Origin: Hamadaea tsunoensis DSM 44101 | GTDB taxonomy: Bacteria; Actinomycetota; Actinomycetes; Mycobacteriales; Micromonosporaceae | Direction: 5' to 3' | DNA: 64,000 nt | NCBI RefSeq assembly: GCF_000428945.1 | Contig: NZ_AUAX01000002.1 | Location: forward strand, 372,001 to 436,000 | Shown here: piece by piece, positions 36,738 to 45,300 of the stretch | Position numbering within the stretch: position 1 is the stretch's first letter | How the letters are laid out: the number at the start of each line of letters is the position of its first letter | Program-made: the position numbers and the translations under genes | The notes under the pieces: model-generated | What the model saw: the letters and a program-made list of their open reading frames with translations, nothing else | The model's database searches: none | Told to the model about the DNA's origin: nothing

Positions 36738-38255
36738 GTGCTGTCCAGACGAACTCTTCTCAAGGCCGGCGGCGGTGCCGCGGTCGCGACCGCCGTCGGC
36801 GTGCCCGCGCTGGCCGGCTCGGCCTCCGCCGGCGGCGGCTGGGACTATCTTCGTACGCGGCTGACGGGCGATCTCGTGCTGCCCGCCGACACCGGTTACG
36901 AGCTGGCCAAGCAGAACCAGTTCGGCGAGTTCGACGCGATCACACCCCGGGGCCTCGTGTACGCCGAGACGACCGCCGACGTGTCGCTGGCCGTCCGCTT
37001 CGCCCGCGACCACGGCCTGCCCCTGCGTACGCGCAGCGGCGGCCACAACTACCGCGGCTGGTCGACCGGCGAGGGGCTGGTGATCGACCTGTCCCGCATC
37101 CACCACACGACGGTCACCGGCGAGACCGTCCACTTGGGACCCGGCGCGCAGTCGATCGACGCCCTGTACGCGCTCGGCCCGCTGGGCAAGCAGGTCATCG
37201 CGGGCACCTGCCCGACCGTGTGCCCGGGCGGATTCCTGTCCGGCGGCGGTATCGGCTACCAGACCAAGAAGTTCGGCGTCGGCTGCGACCACATCGTGTC
37301 CGCCCAGATCGTGCTGGCCGACGGCAGCGTACGCCGGGTGTCGGCGGGCAGCTCGCCGGACCTGTTCTGGGCGCTGCGCGGCGGTGGCGGCGGCAACTTC
37401 GGCATCGTGACCGACTTCGAGGTGACCCCCATCGACGCGCCGCGGATGGTCGCCTTCACCGCGGTCTTCACCTGGGACCGGGCCGCCGAGATCCTCGCCG
37501 CCTGGCAGCAGTGGCACCTCGGTACGCCTGACGAACTCGGTTCGGCACTGGTGTTCATGCTCGACGACGCGGCGCCCGGCAACATGCCGACACCGCTGAT
37601 CACCGGCGGCTACCACGGCTCGGAGGCCGACCTGAGGGTCGCGCTCGCCCAGTTGACCACGCTCGTCGGAGCCGCACCGGTGAACCTGGACGTACGCGAC
37701 CTCGCGTACCACGAGGGGATGGCGCTGTCCTACGGGTGCGGCGAGCTCACCCAGGACGAATGCCACCGCGTCGGCACCAACCCGGCCGCCCAGCTGCACC
37801 GCACCGCGCTGCTGCGCGAGGGCTACCGGTTCCTCGACCGCGCCCTGACCACCACCGAGATCGGCAACCTCCTCGCCGCCTGGGACGGCCAGCGGGTCGC
37901 CGGCCAGCGCCGGTTCCTGCACGGCATGACCCTGGGCGGCGCGAACACGCGTACCGGCCGGCAGGCCAACGCCTTCGTCCACCGCGACGCCCAGTTCATC
38001 CTCGGCTTCGACGCCCAGCTCGACAGCCCGACCCCGGACCTCGTCGCCGCCTCCGAGGCGTTCGTCGACCGCGGCACCGCCGTCCTCGACCAGGTTGCGC
38101 GCGGCGCGTACGTCAACTTCCCCGGTTACAAGCTCCCCGACTGGGCGGGCCGGTACTACGCGGAGAACTACCCGCGCCTGCTCGCCGCCAAGCGCCGCTA
38201 CGACCCCGACAACGTCTTCCGCCACCCGCGCAGCATCGGCAGCCCGTCGGCGTGA
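36738..38255 (+). CDS. Tat-exported bicovalent FAD oxidase (berberine bridge enzyme-like)
   Basis: A 505-aa oxidoreductase. The N terminus LSRRTLLKAGGG is a twin-arginine signal; cleavage falls near SAS-AGGG. FAD-binding PCMH domain about 65-240, with RSGGHNYRGWS (His103) and GTCPTV (Cys158), the pair that bonds FAD at two points in the BBE/GOOX family. The C-terminal BBE domain ends YYAENYPRLLAAKRRYDPDNVFRHPRSI. It probably oxidises a carbohydrate or alcohol with oxygen, producing hydrogen peroxide. GTG start after GGGGGA. It is 29 bp upstream of the next flavoenzyme, so co-transcription is likely. Confidence 0.92.
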   Translation: MLSRRTLLKAGGGAAVATAVGVPALAGSASAGGGWDYLRTRLTGDLVLPADTGYELAKQNQFGEFDAITPRGLVYAETTADVSLAVRFARDHGLPLRTRSGGHNYRGWSTGEGLVIDLSRIHHTTVTGETVHLGPGAQSIDALYALGPLGKQVIAGTCPTVCPGGFLSGGGIGYQTKKFGVGCDHIVSAQIVLADGSVRRVSAGSSPDLFWALRGGGGGNFGIVTDFEVTPIDAPRMVAFTAVFTWDRAAEILAAWQQWHLGTPDELGSALVFMLDDAAPGNMPTPLITGGYHGSEADLRVALAQLTTLVGAAPVNLDVRDLAYHEGMALSYGCGELTQDECHRVGTNPAAQLHRTALLREGYRFLDRALTTTEIGNLLAAWDGQRVAGQRRFLHGMTLGGANTRTGRQANAFVHRDAQFILGFDAQLDSPTPDLVAASEAFVDRGTAVLDQVARGAYVNFPGYKLPDWAGRYYAENYPRLLAAKRRYDPDNVFRHPRSIGSPSA

Positions 38256-38284
38256 CCGCCGGCCCGTTCAGGAAGGACACTGGA

Positions 38285-39883
38285 ATGGACAGTGGACAGT
38301 CACCCGGGCGGCGGGCCGCCGTCGTCATCGGAGCCGGCATCGCCGGCCTGTGCGCGGCCCGCGTTCTCGCCGACCGCTACACCGAGGTCACCATCCTCGA
38401 CCGCGACGCCCTGCCCGCCGACGGTTCGCCCCGGCGCGGCGTACCGCAGGGGCGGCACTCGCACGTGCTGCTGGTCGCCGGGCAGAAGGCGCTCGGCGAG
38501 ATCTTCCCCGGCCTGCACGACGAACTCGTCGCGGCCGGCGCCGTCGTCTTCGACTCCGGCAACGACCTGCACCTCTACCGGCTCGGCGCGTCCTGGAACC
38601 CGGTCGAGACCGGCCTGCCGTTCGTCTCGCTGAGCCGCCCCCTGCTGGAGTTCACCCTCCGCCGCCTGGTCACCGCCCTGCCCAACGTCACGGTGCTGCC
38701 CGCCACCGCCGTCTCCGGCCTCACCGCGCAGGACGGCAGCGTCACAGGGGTCGTCCTCGACGACGCGCGTACGCTGACCGCCGACCTCGTCGTCGACGCG
38801 ACCGGCCGCGGCAGCCGCTCCGACCGCTGGCTGGAAGGACTCGGCTTCCCCGTGCCGGACACCGAGGAGGTCAAGGTCACTGTCGGGTACGTCAGCCGGC
38901 TGTACCGGCGTACGCCCGGCGACCTGCCGGTCCAGGCGGCGTTCGTGCAGCCCACCCCGCCCGTCGAGAAGCGGATCGGGGCGGCCCTGCTCGTCGAGGA
39001 CGACCAGTGGCTGGTCTCCGTCGGCGGCTGGCACGGCGACTACCCGCCGGCCGACGAGGAGAGCTTCCGCAAGCACGCCGAGAGCCTGCCCGACCCGATC
39101 ATCGCCGACCTGATCGCCACCGCCCAGCCGCTCACCGAACCGGTCGCCTTCCAGTTCCCCAGCAACCGCCGCCGCCTCTTCGAGCAACTCCCCACCGTCC
39201 CCGGCGGCTTCGTCAGCCTCGGCGACGCGGTGTGCAGCTTCAACCCGCTCTACGGCCAGGGCATGACCGTCGCCGCCCAGGAGGCGCTCGCCCTCGGCTC
39301 CATCGTCGACGAGTACGCGACGCTCACCCCGGCCGCCGCCCTGTCCTTCTACGGCAAGCTGGCCGGCATCACGTTCATCCCGTGGCAGGCCGCCGTCGGC
39401 GGCGACTTCGACTACCCCGAGACCGGGGGTACGCGTCCCGCCGCCGCCGAGCTGTTCGGCCGCTACTCGACCCTCGTCCAGCTGGCGGCACAGGTGTCCG
39501 GGGCTGTGCGTACCGTCGTCCTGCAGGTGCAACACCTGCTGGTGGCGCCGACGGCGCTCTGGCGCCCGGAGTTCGTCGCGGAGGTGGCGCGGGCCGCGCG
39601 GCACGCCGAGGAGGGTGAGGAGCCACTGGGCGTGGGCGCCCACAACCGTCCCCTCTGGACGGACGAGGACGTCCACGCGGAAAGCGTGCGCGCGGCGCTC
39701 CGCGCGGCCGGGTTCCCCGAGTTCACCGACGAGCAGGCGGGATTCGCGGTCGAAGGCGGCGCGCGCATCGTCATCGCCGGTCTCGACGGCCGCTCGGCGG
39801 AGTACGCGCCGGCCCTGGCCGCGGCGGGCTTCCGGACCACGGAGTCCACCGACCCCCTCGTCCTGTACGCCGAACCAGCCTGA
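38285..39883 (+). CDS. FAD-dependent monooxygenase-like flavoprotein
   Basis: A 532-aa flavoprotein: ADP-binding GAGIAGLCAAR (about residues 16-26), followed by RGVPQGRHSHVLL, VDATGRGSRSDRWL (second dinucleotide motif) and GFVSLGDAVCSFNPLYGQGMTVAAQEAL (GD motif, about 310-337). This layout is shared by aromatic-ring and epoxidase-like flavin monooxygenases; GRHSHVLL is common in actinobacterial members. The substrate is unknown. The ATG follows AGGAAGGA. It likely forms an operon with the Tat-exported oxidase 29 bp upstream, yet lacks a signal, so the two act on different sides of the membrane. Confidence 0.87.
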   Translation: MDSGQSPGRRAAVVIGAGIAGLCAARVLADRYTEVTILDRDALPADGSPRRGVPQGRHSHVLLVAGQKALGEIFPGLHDELVAAGAVVFDSGNDLHLYRLGASWNPVETGLPFVSLSRPLLEFTLRRLVTALPNVTVLPATAVSGLTAQDGSVTGVVLDDARTLTADLVVDATGRGSRSDRWLEGLGFPVPDTEEVKVTVGYVSRLYRRTPGDLPVQAAFVQPTPPVEKRIGAALLVEDDQWLVSVGGWHGDYPPADEESFRKHAESLPDPIIADLIATAQPLTEPVAFQFPSNRRRLFEQLPTVPGGFVSLGDAVCSFNPLYGQGMTVAAQEALALGSIVDEYATLTPAAALSFYGKLAGITFIPWQAAVGGDFDYPETGGTRPAAAELFGRYSTLVQLAAQVSGAVRTVVLQVQHLLVAPTALWRPEFVAEVARAARHAEEGEEPLGVGAHNRPLWTDEDVHAESVRAALRAAGFPEFTDEQAGFAVEGGARIVIAGLDGRSAEYAPALAAAGFRTTESTDPLVLYAEPA

Positions 39884-39899
39884 GCCGTCTTCCTTGATC

Positions 39900-39928
39900 G
39901 CGGGGCGGTGCGCTGTGCGCCGCCCCGC
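39900..39928. terminator. Bidirectional hairpin terminator
   Basis: Perfect 9-bp stem GCGGGGCGG / CCGCCCCGC with an 11-base loop, between the flavoprotein gene and the convergent trmO gene. Confidence 0.7.
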
Positions 39929-39954
39929 GCCGTGTGTCCAAGGAATCGCCGTGC

Positions 39955-40356
39955 TCAGCGGTCCGGGGTGAGGACCGGTTTCAGGTCGAGGATCGGCGTA
40001 CCGTCGAGCGCCTCCAGGTTGCGCACGTGTACGCGCGTCCCCTCGATCGCGAGGATGTGCACCTCGTGCAGGCCGACGGGATTGGGCCGGTCCGGCGACC
40101 GCGTCGCGAAGACGCCGGTCAGCGGCCGGGACTCGTCGCCCCGCGGGTGCACCGCCATCGTCGCCCGGTCGGCCCGGTCCAGCCAGGTCAGCAGAATGAC
40201 ATCGGTCCCCGCCGCCAGACCGGCCAGGGCCGGCGCGTACTCATCGTCGAAGAGCAGCCAGGCGTCCGGAGCGCCCTCGTCGGCCTGCCGGGGAGCGTCG
40301 GCGAGATCGGTCAACGGGGAGAGGACGCGCCCGATCCGGCGTACCGAGAACTCCAT
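39955..40356 (-). CDS. trmO: TrmO-type tRNA methyltransferase (TsaA-like)
   Basis: A 133-aa protein of the TrmO/TsaA family, which methylates N6-threonylcarbamoyladenosine at position 37 of some tRNAs using S-adenosylmethionine. The TsaA beta-barrel motifs are present: IGRVLSP near the start, ILLTWLDRADR, HPRGDESRPLTGVFATRSPDRPNPVGLHEVHI (about residues 70-101; the RSPDRPNPVGL signature is highly conserved) and DLKPVL at the C terminus. Two ATGs lie in a row; the second (40356) is four to five bases from AGGAGGA. It is shorter than E. coli TrmO, lacking the C-terminal extension. Confidence 0.93.
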   Translation of the reverse strand: MEFSVRRIGRVLSPLTDLADAPRQADEGAPDAWLLFDDEYAPALAGLAAGTDVILLTWLDRADRATMAVHPRGDESRPLTGVFATRSPDRPNPVGLHEVHILAIEGTRVHVRNLEALDGTPILDLKPVLTPDR

Positions 40357-40433
40357 CATTCCTCCTGCGTATCTCAGGTGATCAGCTCGCCTTGATCAAG
40401 TACCTCTGCTGTGGCAAAAGAGCGCTTTCTTGT

Positions 40434-41342
40434 TTAGACGTCCGCGTGGTAGAAGACCGTGAAGTAGCCGGTATTGGCGGCCGAGTTGGAGGCCTCGACG
40501 CCGACCCAGCCGTGGAACGTACCGGAGTCGCCGAGGATCTCCAGCATCGGTTTGCGGTGCGAGCCGCCGGTGTAGCAGGTCGCGCTGGTGAGGCATTGAC
40601 ACCAGTGCTCGTAGTAGGTCTTGCGGCCACCGCCCGCGAGATAGTAGCGGATCGGCGAGGAGTTGCCGCTGGAGCAGGCGCTGCACGCCGTCGATGGAGC
40701 GCTCAGGACGCTCAGGCAGTTGGTGCTGCACTGCTGGAAGTCCTGGAGGTTCATGACGCTTGGTCCGGCGCCCCCGGCGGTGTTGAAGCCCGCGTACCGG
40801 CCGCTGTAGCTCTTGCGCGGAACGTCGGCCATCGTGGTGAAGGCGTTGTTGGAGGCGCTGGAGCCGAACCCCCAGCCGACGTTGGCGTCGTAGTTGGAAC
40901 TCGCGAGATCCAGGCGCGCCAGGTCGGTGCTCGGGTGGCTGATGTTCCAAGTCTCGGCGGACCCGTTCGACCAGGTGATGACGGTCTGCGTGGCGGTGGT
41001 GGTGTAGGTGCCGTAGTAGGTCGAACCGGCTCCCTCGAAACCGGCTGCCGTCCTGACCGGACAGTTGTCGCAGCCCGTCGAGGTGACGCCGGTGTTGGCC
41101 GCGCCGACCGCCTGAGTGCGGTTCCAGTACCAGAACCCTTCCCGGACCGTGCCGTCGCCGAAGAAGTAGTACATCGCGATCCGTACCCAGACCGGGCCGG
41201 AGGTCACGCCGGGCGCGGGGATCGCACCCAAGGCGACGGTGTAGATGTGCCTGCCGCCCGGATAGTCGACGGCCACAGCAGGCGTGGGCGTGAGAACGAT
41301 TGCCAGGAACGCGACCACGGACAAGGAGAAGAGTCGGCGCAT
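40434..41342 (-). CDS. Cys-rich secreted protein of unknown function
   Basis: A 302-aa exported protein. Signal peptide 1-24 (MRRLFSLSVVAFLAIVLTP..., cleavage after AVA). The mature protein is rich in Gly, Thr, Ser and aromatic residues with about nine Cys, most in two clusters: TGCDNCPV near residue 90 and CSTNCLSVLSAPSTACSAC...CQCLTSATC between about 205 and 257. A WWG-like GWVGVEASNSAANTGYF end suggests a beta-structured surface protein. I do not recognise the family. There is no ribosome binding site; a -10-like CATAAT seven bases upstream suggests a leaderless message. Confidence 0.75.
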   Translation of the reverse strand: MRRLFSLSVVAFLAIVLTPTPAVAVDYPGGRHIYTVALGAIPAPGVTSGPVWVRIAMYYFFGDGTVREGFWYWNRTQAVGAANTGVTSTGCDNCPVRTAAGFEGAGSTYYGTYTTTATQTVITWSNGSAETWNISHPSTDLARLDLASSNYDANVGWGFGSSASNNAFTTMADVPRKSYSGRYAGFNTAGGAGPSVMNLQDFQQCSTNCLSVLSAPSTACSACSSGNSSPIRYYLAGGGRKTYYEHWCQCLTSATCYTGGSHRKPMLEILGDSGTFHGWVGVEASNSAANTGYFTVFYHADV

Positions 41343-41349
41343 TCTGGCG

Positions 41350-41355
41350 ATTATG
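41350..41355 (-). promoter_or_regulatory. -10 element, leaderless promoter
   Basis: CATAAT on the minus strand, seven bases before the ATG at 41342. Transcription would begin at or beside the start codon. No good -35 is visible in the tRNA-derived sequence beyond. Confidence 0.5.
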
Positions 41356-41380
41356 CCCGATCTGCCGCCCCCGCGACGGC

Positions 41381-41426
41381 CCTCTCAATCCGCGGGTTCG
41401 GGGTTCAATTCCCTGGCGGCGCACCA
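41381..41426 (+). pseudogene. tRNA 3' fragment (tRNA-Lys-like), probable att site
   Basis: From the anticodon loop (CTCTCAA) to the encoded CCA, the sequence follows an actinobacterial tRNA-Lys-like molecule: variable region GGGTT, T-arm CGGGG-TTCAATT-CCCTG, acceptor GCGGCGC, then ACCA. Nothing upstream supplies the D arm or 5' acceptor half, so it is not a functional tRNA. A fragment starting at the anticodon loop and ending at CCA is typical of attR or attL scars left by tyrosine-integrase elements. Confidence 0.72.
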
Positions 41427-41433
41427 TATCTGA

Positions 41434-41466
41434 GCTGCCCATTCGCCGAGAAGGCGGGTGGGCAGC
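41434..41466 (+). terminator. Strong hairpin after the tRNA fragment
   Basis: A 14-bp stem GCTGCCCATTCGCC / GGCGGGTGGGCAGC (two G-T pairs) with loop GAGAA, eight bases after the CCA. It fits a tRNA terminator kept with the chromosomal side of the att site. Confidence 0.7.
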
Positions 41467-41483
41467 TTCGATGTGTTGTGGTC

Positions 41484-41504
41484 GGTGAGTCACTGGTGAG
41501 TCAC
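41484..41504 (+). repeat. Direct repeat GGTGAGTCAC x2
   Basis: GGTGAGTCAC at 41484-41493 and again at 41495-41504, an 11-bp period. Short direct repeats beside a tRNA-derived core resemble integrase arm-type sites. Confidence 0.55.
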
Positions 41505-41829
41505 ACCAGCAGGCTCACCGAGATCAGCTGTTTCGGCTGGTCTCGAGCGCGGTTCGCGCTCAACGCAACCCATCCAGGTGCGGTGCGTTGCCAGGGGTCT
41601 TGAACCCCGAATCCACGGTTCGAGAGTTCGCTCCTCTTCCGATTGCGCTACTGCGCAGGATTGGGACAACGTGAAACTCTTGACCCGAGAGTGGTTCATC
41701 AGGGTGTCCACGATCAAGGGCAAACTCCCTGCTACACGTCGCAGCTGTCGACTGGAGTGATCCAGACCCTTGTCGGGCGTCCGATCGCCGAGACCGCGGG
41801 TACGCGACCACGCGTACCCGCGGATGCGA

Positions 41830-42291
41830 TCAACCGGCCACGATGCCCAGCGCGGCGAGCAGTTCGTCGAAGGTCTCCTCGGCGAGGGTGTGGTGCGCGT
41901 CCAGCGCCGCCCGCAGCGCGGTTTCCGACGCCGTCAGCCCCGCTTCGGCCGACCATGCCAGCGCCTGGCCGACGACCTCGTCCCGCGACGTGCCCAGCGG
42001 CGGAGCGCCCATCTCCTCGGCCGCCTCCTCGTGCAGATAGGCGCGCCAGCGTACGCCGCCGGGCGTCAGCGCCGAGACGTCGGCGAGGTCGCTGTCGAGG
42101 ATGAACGCCGACAGCGCGGGCGAGCCGGTCTGCGTGACCAGCGTCTGCGTGGCCGAACGAAGGTCGCCGTCGAGGTGCAGCGACTGCCAGCCGCCGCCGA
42201 GGTCCTGCTGGTCGAGGATCCCGATGCCGGGCAGCGCCTCGGCCAGCCGGTGGTCGGAGCGGGCGACCACGATCCGTCCGGTGTATCCCAT
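41830..42291 (-). CDS. Hypothetical protein downstream of RHS gene (immunity candidate)
   Basis: A 153-aa, soluble, acidic protein. The first 75 residues look alpha/beta (GYTGRIVVARSDHRLAEALPG, SAFILDSDLADVSAL), the second half is helical (DEVVGQALAWSAEAGLTASETALRAALDAHHTLAEETFDELLAALG). I do not recognise the family. The ATG at 42291 follows AAGGGAA. It begins 74 bp after the stop of the RHS gene on the same strand, the usual place of an immunity gene for an RHS toxin, but nothing in its sequence proves that role. Confidence 0.7.
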   Translation of the reverse strand: MGYTGRIVVARSDHRLAEALPGIGILDQQDLGGGWQSLHLDGDLRSATQTLVTQTGSPALSAFILDSDLADVSALTPGGVRWRAYLHEEAAEEMGAPPLGTSRDEVVGQALAWSAEAGLTASETALRAALDAHHTLAEETFDELLAALGIVAG

Positions 42292-42365
42292 GCGATGTTC
42301 CCTTCTGTCACAGCGAGCGGCGGGCGGTCTTCTCGGCAGTACGGTACCGAGAAGACCCGCCGGCA

Positions 42366-45300
42366 TCAGGCGAAGATGACGATGCCGATGATGATGATGG
42401 CTGCCAAGGCGGCCGCGAGGAGGATGAGGAGCAGCGCGAGGAGCGCGAGCTCGGCCATCTGCTTCACGGGCGCCGGGACTTCGATCGGCGGCTTGTCCTC
42501 GTTTTCGCCGTCCGTGGCCCGGTTGTTCGGTGTCGGCGTCGGTTTGACCCCGGGTGTGTTCTGCGAGTTGGGCACCGGCAACGACGTGGTCTCCGGTTGG
42601 GCGGTGTTGGTCGCCGTCGGGGCCGGCGACGGCGAGGCCGAGGACTTCTTGTCGTCGTCGGTGGTGTACACCTCGACGCCGGTGAAATCCAGGGCGTTAC
42701 CGTCCGCGCCCTTCTTTTTCGTGCTGTCGTGGGTCGTGACGGTTTTCTTCGGGTTGCTGGGTAACGGCCCTTGCTGCTCGGGGTCCAGCGCCGGCCCCTT
42801 GCCCACGGTGCGGCCCTTGTACTGCGAGTAGTTGGGATCGCTATCGATCATGGGTTGGAGCTTCTTGACGTAGTTGTCCAGCTGCGCGGGCCCTTCCAGC
42901 TCCACGCCGTTGCCCTCATGCTTCATCTCCCAGATGTAGACCTTCCCGGGATCGCAGTCCCAGCAGATGATGTCGGCGTAACCGGGCTTCTCGGTCTTAT
43001 TCGACGAGCCTTTACGGATGAAGTTGTCGACCCGGGTCGTGGTGACCCGCGCTTCGGGCCAGCGCTCGTGGATCCGCTTCACCCGCAGCGCGATCGCCTC
43101 CTCATGAGCCTCGTTGAACTTGTCCCACCAGTTCGCGTCGTCGTTGGTGCCGCCGCCCTCGATGTTGGCGTTGCCCGAACCCTCGCCGCCGGGATCGTGA
43201 TACTGACCGGTCGGGTCGCTGAACGTGACCGGGTTGTTGCCTGAGTAGGCGTACCCGTGCATCTGCTGCGGATCGCCGATCTTCAGCAGCGGGTCGAGCG
43301 ACACGAACCGGCCGATCGCCGGGTCGTAGTCGCGGGCGCCCAGGTGGACCAGGCCCGACGGATCGAGCTGGCCGCCCAGGAAGCCCCGTTCGTTCACCCA
43401 CGTCCCGCCCGGCCCCCGGGCCTGGGCGAACGGCGTCTGGTACCGCACGACCTCCTGCTGCGTGCTGGCCTTGACGGCCGTCAACGCGGTGCCCTGATGG
43501 TCGGAGACCAGCCAGATGACGCCGTCGATCGTCCGCTGAGCGACGATCTGCCCGGCCCACTTGTAGGTGCGCGTCTCCGCGACCGCCCCGGTCGACTTCG
43601 TCAGCTTGAACTCGGTGTCGCCGAGGTACAGCGTCACCGTCGTGGCGTCCTTGCGGAGCAGGCGATTGCCGCCCGCGTCGTAGATGTAGGACGTCGTCGC
43701 GCCGGACTCGGTGACCGAGGTCAGCTTCGATTCGCTGTCCCACTGCAGATCCTGGCTCGCCGTGCCGTGCGGACGCGTGCGCAGATCACCGATCGGGTCG
43801 TACGTGTACGACCCGGCCATCGCCCCGGTGGTGCTGTTGAGCAGGTGCTTGCCGTCGGCCACGTGGTAATCGGTGCGACTGTCCCCTGTGGACGTGTGAT
43901 CGACCTGGCTCAGCCGCGTACCGAGGTCGTCGTAGGTCCACGACTGCCAGTAGGGTGCCGGGCCGCCGAGTCTGTCCGTCGTCCGCCGGGCCGGGTCGCA
44001 GTTGCCGTCCTGCGGCGTCCACGCCTCGGTCAGCCGCTTCAGATAGTCCTGCTGGAAGCACTGGTTGTCGCCGGTGACCGGATCGGACATCGCGACGATG
44101 TCGCCGTCGGCGTCGTACGCGTAGTGCGCGTCGGCGATCACCCCGCCCGACGTCGTGCTCGTCGTCGCGTGGTCGAGGCGATGCGTCGGCAGGTCGTAGG
44201 CGAAGTCCCGGTAGACCTCGTCCGTGCCGTGCTTGTCGGTGGTCAGCACGAAGCCGCCCAGCGACGCGTCGCCGTTGTACGCCGTCGACTTCACGTACGC
44301 GTTCGCGCCCGGATAGTCGGTGTCCTGATGGGACGCCAGTCCGGTGACCGGATCGTAGGCGTAGAAAACCGTCTCCGCGGCCAGATCGCCGCGGGCGCCG
44401 AAGGTGTAGCCCGACACGCTCCCGTCGGTCGCGTCGTTGTAGCCGATGACGAAGGTGTAGGCGCCGGCGAGCGCGCCCTCACCTGCCGGCAGGGTCGTCG
44501 TAGTGCCGGTGCTCTGGTTGCGGGCGTTGTAGCCGCGGATCGCCGTCTGATATTCGGCCGTGCCGACCCAACGGCTGGCGGTGGCCGGCTGGCCCTTGCC
44601 ACCCGGTGCGGTGTCGTACGTCCACGTGATCCTCTTGGCGTTGGTGGCCTTGTCGTACAGGCCCGTCTTGCGGCTGAGCGTGTCGTAGGTGTACTTCAGC
44701 GCCGAGGCGGCGCCGCGGGCGTCGGTGACCGTCGAGAGCCGGTCGGCGGCGTCGAAGGTGTAGGTCGTCTCGCCCCGATCGGGGTCCGACGACCAGATCT
44801 GCTGGCCACGCAGGTTGTTCTTGTACTTCCAGACGTTGCCCGCGTCGTCGGTGACCGACGCCAGCTCGCCCTTGCCGTTGTACGCGTACGTGGTCGTCGT
44901 GCCGCTGCCCGCACCCGCGCCCGGGGTGTACTGCTGCAACTTGACCGTGTGACCCCGCGCGTCGGTGTAGACCGTCGTGGCGATGCCCCCGGCCGGCGGC
45001 CCGGTGTCGATATGGTCGCCGCCGTAGTGCGTCGAAGTGCGCCACTGCTCGACACCCCGCGGCTGTGACACGGTGGCGACCGTCCGCCCGGCCTGGTCGT
45101 AGATCGTGCGCGACTGGACGTAGATCTGCGTCGCGTCGCCGCTGACGAGGTCGCCGGACGGCGGCGCGTTGTTGGCGTACGGGCCGAGCTGCAGGTAGCC
45201 GCGGCCGGCGCTGTCGAACCGCGTCTCGGTGATGATCCGCGCGCCGGGCGTCGCCGAGGGCAGCTGGACTTCACGTTTGCGCAGCAGCGAGTCCAGGATG

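Larger units (their letters stand above)
41343..41829. other. Gene-free att-like region with tRNA debris
   Basis: About 490 bp. It holds a tRNA 3' fragment (41381-41426), a strong hairpin (41434-41466), a direct-repeat pair (41484-41504) and a tRNA-like segment on the minus strand (41582-41671). The latter has a matching acceptor stem (CGTTGTC/GGCAACG) and a T-arm (CGGGG TTCAAGA CCCCT) but no foldable anticodon stem, so it is a decayed or chimeric tRNA. No protein gene is convincing here. Confidence 0.65.

Noticed and set aside
36738-39883. Flavoenzyme pair as part of an antibiotic biosynthetic cluster
   Set aside because: No PKS, NRPS, terpene or RiPP enzyme lies within reach. The SARP and LAL regulators at 30 and 60 kb are also not next to biosynthetic genes.
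41582-41671. Functional tRNA on the minus strand
   Set aside because: Acceptor and T arms can pair, but the D arm and anticodon stem cannot be folded and no anticodon can be assigned, so I treat it as a relic.
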